Assembly: GCA_018806915.1 (NCBI GenBank)
Contig: JAGKQI010000103.1
Span: 372,001-436,000, forward strand
From: Phytophthora colocasiae
Taxonomy: Eukaryota; Oomycota; Peronosporomycetes; Peronosporales; Peronosporaceae
Length of the DNA stretch: 64,000 nucleotides
Reading direction: 5' to 3'
Each line of letters begins with the position of its first letter. Position 1 is the stretch's first letter. The position numbers and the translations under genes were made by a program. The notes below the pieces were generated by a model. It was not told the origin of the DNA. It ran no database searches and saw only the letters and a program-made list of their open reading frames with translations. Shown in pieces: positions 1-9,601 of this stretch.

Positions 1-330
1 TCACCTGCTCGAGGCTTCCCCCCGAGCCCGGATTCGGAACCCCATCCAGGGCCGTTCTGCATTCTTCCATCTCCATTCGTAACTCCCATAATCTCCACTC
101 GTAATTCTCGTATTCTCCATTCCCACAGTCATTCCATCGTACTCCATCATTTTGAGAATGTGATCCCCTTTCATCTCCATCTCGACATCCCGGATCACCA
201 TCTTCCAGCGTCAAATTCCCTACGTACATGCACATACACAAATGTAAAACTCTCGCTCTGATCTGGATTCTCCTCCACATCAGCTTCCTCGATCACGGCG
301 AGGCAACCCTGTCACCTCGCCTGACTCTCC
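1..330 (-). other. gypsy-A sequence between pol stop and window edge, with candidate polypurine tract
   Basis: No gene is seen. Read on the minus strand this is the 3' untranslated stretch after the pol stop. The tract at 14-24 is GGGGGGAAGC on the minus strand and is a plausible polypurine tract priming plus-strand synthesis, which would put the 3' LTR start within the first few bases or outside the window. Confidence 0.4.
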
Positions 331-3300
331 TTACACCTCTTCATGTGACTGCATCACGCCGAATCGGTTCCGATTAGCGTGGTCACGTAGGAACGCGCTC
401 AGTATGGCCCCACAGTTAAGATCAGCTTCGTCGACCCACGTTGGCTCATCATAACCGACCCAGTGCACTAGAAATTCGCGATAGATCCGGCCGTAGCGAG
501 TTCGTTTCCCACTTCGCATGTCCGAGATCCGTTCAACTTCGTACTCATCGGTATCCAGATCCGGGACCCAACTGTCTTCCGGAAGGAGGATCTCATCGAA
601 ATCGAGCCGATCTGCTTCATCCACCGTCAACTCGATCCGCGGTCGATCCGGGAAATTCCGTACCAGCTTTAGCTTAGAAACATGGACCACCGGGAAGATA
701 TGGTAATCAGATCCCGCGATCTCCAGCTTGATCGTGAATTCATTGAGCTTCTCTGCAACACGGAACGGGCCGTGCCAGAGGTGAGCGAGTTTAAGTGCAT
801 ACCCTTCCTTCACACGATCTAGGTATAGCCAAACACGTGATCCAGCTTCGATCTGATGCGGATCGACGTCCTCATTGTGTCGATCAGCTCGGTCCGCAAT
901 CGCCTCTCGCAGCCTAGCGTTGACCTGTTCTCTCGACTGCTGGTAGTATCTCTGAACGCGATATCTCCATCGTCTTGGATCGCGGTCATGGCGCCTGGTC
1001 GACCCGATCGGGATCGTCGCTTCCAACGTCGATCTCGGGTCCCATCCGTGTACCAAATAGTGAGGGGTATCTCCCCGGACCCGATCGTGAGCCGTGTTAA
1101 TGGCGAAAGTCAATCTCTCCGCATATTCATCCCAGTCCTTTTGATCGAGATCTTGAACATACATCTTGATTGCCCTAGTGGCCGTTTGCACCATCCGTTC
1201 CGCAGTCCCATTGGCCTGTGGTCGGTAGGCCATCGTCGCCCGTTGTCGTTGCCCCAGGATCCTATTAAACGATCTGAAGAAGTCGGACATGAAGCCCGGC
1301 TCTCGATCGTGCCTGATCATCTCGCTAGCGCCAAATCTGCGGAACACGCATTCTTCATAAGATTCCGCGACGGTCTGGGCCGATCGGGAGGAACTAGCCT
1401 TTGCGATCACATATCCCGTGAACAGATCCACCCAGATCAGCAGTTCAGTATTGCCTTTGTTGGATCTGGGCAGAGAGGGTATGTGATCCATCGCTATGAT
1501 CTGGAATGGGTATGTAGCTTGCAGATTCCCAGGTGACTCGCCTCGGATCGTGGGTCTCCCTCTTCCGGTCTCACAGTCTACACACTCGCCTACGTATCGC
1601 TGCACACTCCGATATAATCCCCTCCAGTGGAAATGATCTCGGATCCGCTGATAAGTGCGTCCGATCCCTTGATGTCCCCCTTCCAGAGTCGTATGGTAGT
1701 GGTGGAGGACATCCTGCTGTAGCGTTTCTGGAACCACGAGTCTCATCAGACGGTCGCGATCACCTCTTGATCTCGGCCCTGGTGGGCAATAAAACAACAG
1801 ATCCTGTTCATCTACCTCGTACTCGGAAGCGATCTTGGCGTAGGATACAGCCTCGGCTCGAGTAAGATCCGCGATCTGCCCAGCCAGGTACTTCTTTAGT
1901 CCGGCGATCCAGACCTCCTCGTCCTGGGCTCGCCTGATCCGATCCACTCGCATCTCCCGGATCAGTTCCTCTCGCAGGACGGCGGCATCGGGTCGTGTTC
2001 GGGCTGCACCCGTGGCTACGGCCGACACTTGCACCGTTCGATCTTCAACTCGAGGGATCAACACCTCATCAAGCCGATTCAGGGTGACCAGATCGCACCG
2101 ATCTGCTTCATCGTGGACCTCGATCCCGCTTCCTCGCTGCAGCGCGGCGCTCGCCAAGCTGTCTGCGCTCCCATTCCAGTCTCTCTTCACATGGACTAGC
2201 TCATGACCTCCCCAATTCCGCAAGTGATCTAGCACCTTCTGTTTCAGTAACGTCAATCCTGGCGCCTTGCAGTCGATCTCGCCCCGGACTTGTTGGATCA
2301 CTAGGTTCGAATCGCCACAAATGACCAAACGGCGGCGTTCAAACTGTGCGATCATGCCAAGACCTAGCAAGAGCCCACGGTATTCCGCTTCATTGACAGT
2401 AAGACTCTCCGCATAGTCTGATCTAGCTTTGATCACTTTCCACTCCGGCAAACTCCACACGATCGCGCTGAAAGCGCCTCCTCCTCGTTTCACGCGTGCC
2501 GAGCCGTCGAAACTTACTACCCATAGCTCCTCGCCTGGATCTACGGTGGGAATCGGCATCTGGATCTTACGCTTTGGTTCCTTCTGTGGCGCGATCGCGA
2601 TCAGGGCTTCGTCGATCTCCGATCTAGGCGTTATATTAGCTGCGATCGCCCCCAGTATCTCATCCTCTCCCTTCGTACACTTCGTGATCTCGAGTGTCCA
2701 TGGGGACAGGAGAGCAGACCATTGTCCCAGACGCCCTTGAAGGCCGGCAGACTTGAACAGCCAGGCAAGCGTGGAGTGTCTGGTTAGGACCTTGATCCGA
2801 CGTCCCACCAACAGGGTGTAGTGTAGATCCAGGATCCGAAGTAGAGCCAACACCTCCTTTTCGGCAACATTATAGTTTAACTCGTTCGTCTTCAAGGTTC
2901 GACTGGCAAATGCGACCGGGTGGTAGATCTGGTCGTGTTCCTGCATTAATGCGGCGGAGATCGCCCAGTCACTGGCATACACGATCACCACGGGTAACTT
3001 TGTCATGTCGAAGTGACGGAGGATCGGGGTCGACGCGATCTTGGTTTTCAAGGCTGTAAACGCCCTGTATGCTCTACCCCACCTTTCGTCGCCAGCTCTT
3101 TGGGCCAGATTGGCTCCGACCTTGCTTGAACAGGGGGGAGGCGTCGCCCCCAAGTTAAGATCCGGCGTACTATTCCCCTTTTGAGTCAAGGTGTCGGGTG
3201 ATCCATCCTGATTCGACTTAAGCGCAACGGGATCTCGATTGATCGGGTCCGTACTATCCATGATCTTTCGAAGATCTGGTCGCTTCTTCAGTTCTGCGAA

Positions 3301-6036
3301 CTCCACTTCACGTAGTTCATATAGGACCGATGCATAGATCGCGTAATCCTCGATGAACCGACTATAGTAATTCAAACTTCCCAGGAACGATTGCATGGAT
3401 CGGAGCGACCCAGGGAATGGCAGATCCGTCAGAGACTTCAGGTCTTTCGGGTTTGCCTCCAATCCGTCGATCGACACTTTGTGTCCGAGATATTCCACCT
3501 TATCCATGCCCCAGAAGCTCTTCGCCACACTGATCGAGAGATTCCATTTATCACAGGCCTCCAATAGGTCTTCCACCCGATCGCACATTTGATCCCATGA
3601 TCCAGCCGTGATCAAGATATCGTCGATGTATGATCTCCGTCCTAGAACCGACGGGCGACCAGGATCTTCCGGGATCCCTGATTCAAACACATCTGCAGAG
3701 TCTTCCGTATTCCCTGACTGGGAGATCTTCAAAAATCCATATAGGGCGTTGTCCACAAGACGTTGATAGATCTGAGGGGCGTTCTTCAGCCCGAACGGCA
3801 TGCGATTCCACTCGAAGAGGCCGAACGGGGTGATGAAAGCTGAGATCGCGCGAGCTCGATCGGTCATTGATACGACCCAGAATCCACTTGCCATGTCTAA
3901 TGAGCAATACCACAGAACCTTGTCAAGATCTTCTAACAGGTCATTGATCAGAGGCATTGGGTAGATCATCAGCCTCGTGAGACCGTTCACCAGCCGATAA
4001 TCGATACACAGTCGGATATCTACGCCGTTCTTCTTGATGATCACCACGATCGGAGACGCCCATGGCGAGGTCGATGGCCGGATAATCTTGGCAGCTAGGA
4101 GGCCTTTGATGAGATCCGATACTTTCTCGCGGAACTGTGGCGCCACCTTTCGGACTCGTTGTGCGATCGGCTTTGCATCACCCACGTCGATATCGCATAT
4201 AACACCCTTGGCCGCTGGAGGAAGTGCGTTTCCCTTTCCGATCAGGAGATGTCGCTTCTTCCAAATAATCTGTCGAAGTTTCTCGATCTCCTCCGGGGTA
4301 GCCGATCCCGGATTTCCTACTTGCAGATCTTCGATCTTGACTTCTTCAGTGGTGGAGATCTGGATTTCTGGTACTACTGCGAGATTATCGGCTAGATCTT
4401 CGGCCGAAAAATCGCCACTTTCGTGTAAGTGGGTCTGATCGGCGTTCTCGATTCCTTCCGGAGATGTCGGATCGGGTTCATCCGTTGATTGATCGCGCAG
4501 CCTATCGTCCTTGGCTGTCAAGATCGGGGTGTCTTTAACCATGGGGACGGCATCGGCGTCGGATACATGCTGGATCTCGATTTGAAAATCTGGTTTTTCT
4601 GTTTTTTCCTCGATTTCCTTTTCACATGTCCGATCTGTCCGACCTGGGGCCTGATCTGGCAAGCTCTCATTCGTCTCAGTCTCACCATTCGTCTCAGTCT
4701 CACCGCCCCCAGCTTCGCCACTCAGGGTCTTGTCGGAACTGATCGTGATCGGTGGGGTATCCATGGGATCCGGTTGGGGATCGATGAATGCGACCTTGAC
4801 TTCGGCCGTATCGGTCGGTGATCGCGGTTCCAATGTCGATATTGGTGCAGGATCAGGATCGGTCTTGATTGCCCCACCTCGACGGAGTATAGATCGCGGC
4901 GTAACGTAGGTTGGCCGTTCGACCGACGGTAAGGGGATCTTTACGGTTTCCTGAGGTTCCGGTCTTGCGTCCACTGTCGCTTCTAGAGCTAGATTCTGCC
5001 ACTCCATGTAACGCCGGGACCCGACCGACACAAACCCGGGGTAGCGAGGAACTTTTTCTTGATCAAGTACCATCCCGACATGTAATCTGTGATCCAGTCG
5101 TAAAATCTTCTCGCTCAAATTCGTGATCACTAAGTACCGAGTTCGGCCGGGTCCATTTTCCACGGTGGGTACCCATCGGTCGCCTCTGGTCACCCATAAT
5201 TTCTCCGTCGCCGATAATTTCACTCTCGATGCGGTCTCTTCAGATCCCCCAACTGGGATATGTAGATCTTCCTCCAATTTCACTGATCTCACCTTCTCCC
5301 CGTATAATCTTTTGCGACCACTAAGTGGTATCCCCACTTCATTAGGTAAGCACATCGATCCCTCTGCCAGATCCATCCGGACCCCAGCCGGGATCATGAA
5401 ATCCATACCCAGGATCGCATCTTGTCCGGATAGATCTCCGATCCAAATATCGAAAAAGTAGACCAAATATCCCGCAAGTGTGATCTTGATCCTCGTTCTT
5501 CCCTCGGTTGTGTACACATTATCGCCGATCCCAACACACTCCTGTCTCTGACTAGTGTCAAAGTGGCACCCAACCTTACAAAAGGTGGTATCCAAGATGG
5601 ATACCTCGGCGCCAGTGTCCAGGAGCAAGATCGCTCTTTCCTGATTGATCTTGCCTGAGATCTTGGCTTGGCGGAACCATTTTCCTGGTGCGTGGTATTT
5701 CCAATATCCCCTGGATTCTCCTTCCTTGAGATCCAAAGCCACTTCCGCACCAGATCGCGAGAACTCATCGATCCGGGGAAGACTCGCGATCTTAGCAGTA
5801 TACGAATGCAACTTACATGTATTACCGCGCAGATCCGAATTCTCCCTATCTTGATCTCTCGATTTCTTGTTCACATATGCATAGATGCAGTACTCAGAAC
5901 GCTCGGCTCGTACCGGTTTCCAAACCGGCGAGCGTCCTAGTTTAACATCTTTTCCACCTTCTCGGGGAACAATCCGGCATGTCGGGTCGGGTCGTACCAC
6001 TTGCGGATCTGGTTGTAGAATTCTTCCATGGGGCAT
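331..6036 (-). CDS. Ty3/gypsy Pol polyprotein with two RNase H domains and a chromodomain
   Basis: The frame encodes about 1,900 aa without a stop. An aspartic protease site (LLLDTGAEVS) lies near residue 140. A long acidic, Ser/Thr/Pro-rich spacer precedes the reverse transcriptase, whose catalytic YIDD is near residue 803. A first RNase H-like region follows (near 1015), then a second complete-looking RNase H starting near 1170 (VVSFDGSAR, later ICGDSN and WNGSADSLA). The integrase has an HHCC zinc region near 1440 and DDE-type residues in AMDHIPS, RHDREPGF and NGTAER. A chromodomain (LVHWVGYDEPTWV) ends the protein. Pol overlaps gag by 100 nt in the -1 frame, so it is probably made by programmed frameshifting as Gag-Pol; the first ATG of the open frame need not be used. 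Absence of stops suggests recent insertion. Confidence 0.9.
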   Translation of the reverse strand: MPHGRILQPDPQVVRPDPTCRIVPREGGKDVKLGRSPVWKPVRAERSEYCIYAYVNKKSRDQDRENSDLRGNTCKLHSYTAKIASLPRIDEFSRSGAEVALDLKEGESRGYWKYHAPGKWFRQAKISGKINQERAILLLDTGAEVSILDTTFCKVGCHFDTSQRQECVGIGDNVYTTEGRTRIKITLAGYLVYFFDIWIGDLSGQDAILGMDFMIPAGVRMDLAEGSMCLPNEVGIPLSGRKRLYGEKVRSVKLEEDLHIPVGGSEETASRVKLSATEKLWVTRGDRWVPTVENGPGRTRYLVITNLSEKILRLDHRLHVGMVLDQEKVPRYPGFVSVGSRRYMEWQNLALEATVDARPEPQETVKIPLPSVERPTYVTPRSILRRGGAIKTDPDPAPISTLEPRSPTDTAEVKVAFIDPQPDPMDTPPITISSDKTLSGEAGGGETETNGETETNESLPDQAPGRTDRTCEKEIEEKTEKPDFQIEIQHVSDADAVPMVKDTPILTAKDDRLRDQSTDEPDPTSPEGIENADQTHLHESGDFSAEDLADNLAVVPEIQISTTEEVKIEDLQVGNPGSATPEEIEKLRQIIWKKRHLLIGKGNALPPAAKGVICDIDVGDAKPIAQRVRKVAPQFREKVSDLIKGLLAAKIIRPSTSPWASPIVVIIKKNGVDIRLCIDYRLVNGLTRLMIYPMPLINDLLEDLDKVLWYCSLDMASGFWVVSMTDRARAISAFITPFGLFEWNRMPFGLKNAPQIYQRLVDNALYGFLKISQSGNTEDSADVFESGIPEDPGRPSVLGRRSYIDDILITAGSWDQMCDRVEDLLEACDKWNLSISVAKSFWGMDKVEYLGHKVSIDGLEANPKDLKSLTDLPFPGSLRSMQSFLGSLNYYSRFIEDYAIYASVLYELREVEFAELKKRPDLRKIMDSTDPINRDPVALKSNQDGSPDTLTQKGNSTPDLNLGATPPPCSSKVGANLAQRAGDERWGRAYRAFTALKTKIASTPILRHFDMTKLPVVIVYASDWAISAALMQEHDQIYHPVAFASRTLKTNELNYNVAEKEVLALLRILDLHYTLLVGRRIKVLTRHSTLAWLFKSAGLQGRLGQWSALLSPWTLEITKCTKGEDEILGAIAANITPRSEIDEALIAIAPQKEPKRKIQMPIPTVDPGEELWVVSFDGSARVKRGGGAFSAIVWSLPEWKVIKARSDYAESLTVNEAEYRGLLLGLGMIAQFERRRLVICGDSNLVIQQVRGEIDCKAPGLTLLKQKVLDHLRNWGGHELVHVKRDWNGSADSLASAALQRGSGIEVHDEADRCDLVTLNRLDEVLIPRVEDRTVQVSAVATGAARTRPDAAVLREELIREMRVDRIRRAQDEEVWIAGLKKYLAGQIADLTRAEAVSYAKIASEYEVDEQDLLFYCPPGPRSRGDRDRLMRLVVPETLQQDVLHHYHTTLEGGHQGIGRTYQRIRDHFHWRGLYRSVQRYVGECVDCETGRGRPTIRGESPGNLQATYPFQIIAMDHIPSLPRSNKGNTELLIWVDLFTGYVIAKASSSRSAQTVAESYEECVFRRFGASEMIRHDREPGFMSDFFRSFNRILGQRQRATMAYRPQANGTAERMVQTATRAIKMYVQDLDQKDWDEYAERLTFAINTAHDRVRGDTPHYLVHGWDPRSTLEATIPIGSTRRHDRDPRRWRYRVQRYYQQSREQVNARLREAIADRADRHNEDVDPHQIEAGSRVWLYLDRVKEGYALKLAHLWHGPFRVAEKLNEFTIKLEIAGSDYHIFPVVHVSKLKLVRNFPDRPRIELTVDEADRLDFDEILLPEDSWVPDLDTDEYEVERISDMRSGKRTRYGRIYREFLVHWVGYDEPTWVDEADLNCGAILSAFLRDHANRNRFGVMQSHEEV

Positions 6037-8390
6037 TCTCCAGCTTCATGGATCTCCCCACAACCACGGCAGGTATACAGACAGCGATCTGTTGGGTGAC
6101 CTCTCTTCCCGCACTTTTCGCAGGTTAGACGTCTCCAGCAGTCCAAATCCGTATGCTTCCGCGATCCACAGTGTGAACAGCGACCTCGATCGTGGTCCGA
6201 CGTACCCCTGCGATCCGCGATCCGGCCTCGATCTTGCGTGTTCACCTGCGATCGCGACTGATCCTGTTGGTGGGGGACGCCCCCAGTGCCGATCTGCTTG
6301 TCTTCCGACGCAGCAAGATATATTCTCCGGAGATCGCCTTCAGAATCGGACCCGTCCGATCCGGATATTTCCTCCGATTCCGAGCTCGGATCCTGGGTTT
6401 GGATCGCCCGTACCACCGCCCGGGTGGGTGCCGCCGGGGCACTGGCCGGTGCCTTTTGTCTGTACTTCGATCCGAACGCAGATTTACGCTGTCTGCTTTT
6501 CGCCCGTTCCCGGGCACGAAGTACTTCCTCAAGTTCATCGACGTCATTCAGCCGGAGTAGGGTCAGCCGATCAGCTAACTCCGGATCTCCCAATGTCTCG
6601 ATATAGTGATCTACATGTTCCCGGCGGGCCTTAGGGCTCCCATCCTTGATCTTCAGTCTAGCACGTAAAGCCGCCACGTTGAGCCGGTAGAGATAGTCAA
6701 GGGGAGTCTCCTCCGATCGCTTGCGAGCGTGATAGTATTGCCACGCGACCGACATACCCAACCCACAATACTGGGTCTGGAAACTGTCCAACAGATCTGC
6801 CCACTTGGTTTTCGTCGTTCGACTGAGCTGCCTGTACCAGTTCTTTGCCGGTCCCACCATCAGATCTGCAAATGTGAGGCATTTCTCTTCTTCCGTAGCC
6901 TGATCGCGCTGAAATGCTGACTTGACTTTACTGATCCAGGCCCGAGCGCGATCTTCGTCCAGATCTTTACCCGCAAAATCTTTCAGATCCGAGATCGCTG
7001 AGATCCGGACCCGCTGGATCATCGACGATCCTCCTTGACCGATTGCCGCGGATGCGATCACTGCTCGGCTCGACATCTGTCCACCAGAACTTGGTATGCC
7101 CATATCGTCCGGATCGTATTCCCATGCATCCGGATCCGAGGCCGTGACGGACTCCATTTCAACATCCAACTCCCCTTTGATCGGCGATCGGGGTGTTGCG
7201 AGATTCCGTTCTTTCAAGAAACGATCCATCGCCATTTGAAAGTAATCGTCCAACTTGTTGCTCGATCCAGTGGAATTAGTCGTCGGCGCAGTCTGGTCCG
7301 TCCGGATCCGGCGATTTTCTTGCTGATCGGGCATCTTGACCTCCAGCTTTGCGGCCACCGATCGCGTATCCTGTTTCTTCACACGCGATTTCAGGAGCTT
7401 GGCGCCGGAGGGCCCTAACGACATGCGTTGCAACCCTCTCGGGCTATCTGAGTCTGGTTCCGAGGTCGCTGACGCGTAGCATGACGACCCAGTCTGATAG
7501 CCTGGGTCGGGCGTCAGTAGGCGCTCGCCGACCAAGATCTTGAGGGAGTCGAATAGATCATGGGTCGCAGATTGAATCGCTTGCAGTTCCAAGTCAAATA
7601 GAGAGTTTGGGTCGAACTCTCCAGCCACCAAACCAGCTTCTTGGAGCAGATCAAGTAGGATCTTCACCGCGTTCAGGCGGTCAGAGCTAATCCGGGGCTT
7701 CGACACTGGGCCGGTGAGGTTACCGATCTGGCGGACTTGTATGATCGTAAGAACAGGATCATTAAGCAAGGTCTCGCTTAGTCTCTTCCTGTAGTAGGCC
7801 TGTTCGATCGCGTCCTTGGTGATCGTTGATCCTGGGTTGATCACATCCTCTGGCTCTGAGTCTGGAGCCTTCAATTTCGTCCGGGTGCTCTTGATCTTCT
7901 TTTTCTTAGTCGATCTTGAGGCACCAGTTGACTTGGTGAGCAGATTAGGTTTCAGCTTTGCTGATTCCTTATCGCTCGTGTGCGGATCTCGATTCTCATC
8001 GAGATCCGCAATGGCCCTCGACGGGGCCTTGGGAGGAATTCGAGGTTTTTCTTCGAGATCTGGATTGCGATCCAGGTCTGCCTCGTGTCTGTCAGTAGAG
8101 ATCCTCCCAGAACTCTGCTGATCTGTGGATCTTTCCGTTTTAAGCAGTGCCTCCGTTGATCCAACCTTCGTAGGCACTTCTTCCCCTTGTTCTTCTTTAA
8201 TCTTGACATCTTCTTGGGACTCACGGTGATATCCGAAGTCACCAGAAGATCCGGGCACGCGAACCATTGTGGTGGAGCGGATCTGGCCAAAATCCGGTTG
8301 AGGCCGATCGCGACCGCCACTTGCGCCCAGACACCGACTAACGGAGGGGGTCCCCCGAGGATCCGTGATCTTGTTGCGTGTAGTGTTCAC
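5937..8390 (-). CDS. Ty3/gypsy Gag protein with zinc knuckles
   Basis: An 817-aa open frame encodes Gag, the structural protein of the element's particle. The N-terminal half is low-complexity and charged. The middle part (FQRDQATEEEKCLTFADL... LMVGPAKNWY region) resembles the capsid-like retrotransposon Gag domain, recognisable by the W-Y-R spacing and the DYLYRLN motif. The C-terminus has three zinc knuckles: CSHCGSRKHTDLDC and CEKCGKRGHPTDRC (both CX2CX4HX4C), and a variant CRGCGEIHEAGEC (CX2CX3HX4C). The stop at 5937 lies inside pol. The start at 8390 is the first ATG of the frame; translation could begin at a later Met. Confidence 0.85.
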   Translation of the reverse strand: MNTTRNKITDPRGTPSVSRCLGASGGRDRPQPDFGQIRSTTMVRVPGSSGDFGYHRESQEDVKIKEEQGEEVPTKVGSTEALLKTERSTDQQSSGRISTDRHEADLDRNPDLEEKPRIPPKAPSRAIADLDENRDPHTSDKESAKLKPNLLTKSTGASRSTKKKKIKSTRTKLKAPDSEPEDVINPGSTITKDAIEQAYYRKRLSETLLNDPVLTIIQVRQIGNLTGPVSKPRISSDRLNAVKILLDLLQEAGLVAGEFDPNSLFDLELQAIQSATHDLFDSLKILVGERLLTPDPGYQTGSSCYASATSEPDSDSPRGLQRMSLGPSGAKLLKSRVKKQDTRSVAAKLEVKMPDQQENRRIRTDQTAPTTNSTGSSNKLDDYFQMAMDRFLKERNLATPRSPIKGELDVEMESVTASDPDAWEYDPDDMGIPSSGGQMSSRAVIASAAIGQGGSSMIQRVRISAISDLKDFAGKDLDEDRARAWISKVKSAFQRDQATEEEKCLTFADLMVGPAKNWYRQLSRTTKTKWADLLDSFQTQYCGLGMSVAWQYYHARKRSEETPLDYLYRLNVAALRARLKIKDGSPKARREHVDHYIETLGDPELADRLTLLRLNDVDELEEVLRARERAKSRQRKSAFGSKYRQKAPASAPAAPTRAVVRAIQTQDPSSESEEISGSDGSDSEGDLRRIYLAASEDKQIGTGGVPHQQDQSRSQVNTQDRGRIADRRGTSDHDRGRCSHCGSRKHTDLDCWRRLTCEKCGKRGHPTDRCLYTCRGCGEIHEAGECPMEEFYNQIRKWYDPTRHAGLFPEKVEKMLN

Positions 8391-9011
8391 CTTGTGTACC
8401 CGTCGGTAGGCGGGTTACGCTCTTCCAGGTAACTTCTGAAGATGTCTTGGGACGAGAAGAAGGTCTTGGGTGACGCAGGGGTTTGAGGCGGCGTGGAAGT
8501 TCTTCACTCCACCTCGGGGTACTTGATCCCGGTCGTAGGCGAGTTCTCGAGCCTTGATCCGGTGCCTGGTTCTTGATCCAGGTCTTCCAATAGTCCAATG
8601 TTCGGGATTCGGTCCCTTCCTTTCCGTTGTTTTCCGCTTCCGATAGCGGGGTCTTGAGGGCGAGATTCGACGGGATCCTTAGGCTAAACAACCAATTCCT
8701 TCCGATCCGATGTATGCACTTAAAGGATAGTTCACTAGATAGGGCAAAGCTGGCCAATATATTATCCAGACTTAACCGCTATACTAGGTCACGTATCCTT
8801 ACCTTCCTGACGCTTGTAGGGCCAATGTAGTTCCCGGTTCCAAGCGTAGCGAAGACACTTGAGTGGTTCAGGGCAAATTCGATTCTGTTTATGGTTATTC
8901 CTATGCCTACTAATCCCATCCTGATTTACTATCCTACGATCACATGACACTGGCTACATAGCTGATCCCTAGCTTGGTTCCCCTAACCCTGATCTTGAGC
9001 CGATTCCGTAC

Positions 9012-9126
9012 TTAGCCGAAGCTTGATCTCGTACTTAACCGAAGCTTGATCTCGCACTTAACCGAAGCTTGATCTCGCACTTAACCGGAGCTTGATCTCG
9101 TACTTAATCGGGACTTGATCACTGCC
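9012..9126. repeat. five tandem copies of a 23-bp unit
   Basis: Units start at 9012, 9035, 9058, 9081 and 9104. The core is ttaaccgaagcttgatctcg followed by tac or cac. Copies 1-4 differ by one to three bases and the fifth is diverged. By position the array lies in the presumed LTR or leader of gypsy-A, where such repeats often form enhancer-like U3 elements; that role is inference. Confidence 0.85.
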
Positions 9127-9399
9127 TGATCCCGCTTGGTGATCCTTCATAGAATCCGGATCAGGCCACAAGAAGAGTCTGCGCCGCGCCTGGGGTTGAC
9201 CTTGATCCGGAGCTGATCTCGTACTTATACGGGAGAGGATCATTGCGCGATCTTGCGTGATCTCGCTTCGTCGCCGCCCGGGGAAGTTGGATCGTGCTGT
9301 TAGAGGCTTCGGGGCGCCAAGGTAAGCTGATCATGCTCACTTGGGGACCCGTCATCGTTGATCGCGCGAGAACATCCTTGATTTCCCCATTCTTCCTCC

Positions 9400-9459
9400 G
9401 GCAGGATTCGGATCACCCACGAACACCACGGCAGGATTCGGATCACCCACGAACACCGC
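9400..9459. repeat. 30-bp tandem duplication
   Basis: Two adjacent copies of a 30-bp unit beginning ggcaggattcggatcaccca occupy 9400-9429 and 9430-9459 with at most one difference. The duplication lies in non-coding sequence at the presumed gypsy-A 5' LTR. Confidence 0.85.
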
Positions 9460-9601
9460 TCCACCTGCTTCTTCGCCGGTGTCTCCATTGCCTGTTCCCG
9501 GCGGGACCCATCGTGCCTTCGTCTGATTCGACCCAGATCTGGCGATCACAGGTCCCCCCTGTCGCTCGTTCCGACTCTATTCGGGTTCGTGGCTGACATC
9601 G

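Larger units (their letters stand above)
8391..9598 (-). other. gypsy-A leader and probable 5' LTR, no gene
   Basis: No credible coding sequence is present on either strand. The stretch is rich in GATC and related motifs and contains the tandem repeats at 9012-9126 and 9400-9459. By position it must hold the gag leader, primer-binding site and 5' LTR. I could not identify the primer-binding site. A TG-type LTR start on the minus strand could lie near 9598 (TGTCAGCC), but without the second LTR this is a guess. Confidence 0.4.
1..9600 (-). mobile_element. Ty3/gypsy LTR retrotransposon (gypsy-A), nearly intact internal region
   Basis: This is a minus-strand LTR retrotransposon with long uninterrupted gag (5937-8390) and pol (331-6036) frames. 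Pol order is protease, RT, RNase H, a second RNase H, integrase and chromodomain, which places it among Ty3/gypsy elements. A purine-rich tract on the minus strand (plus 14-24, a run of C flanked by pyrimidines) fits a polypurine tract, so the 3' LTR probably begins at or just beyond the window edge. The right limit is uncertain: 8391-9598 should hold leader and 5' LTR, and codons of the neighbouring copia element are readable from about 9602. I could not match two LTR copies because the 3' one lies outside the window. Confidence 0.85.
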
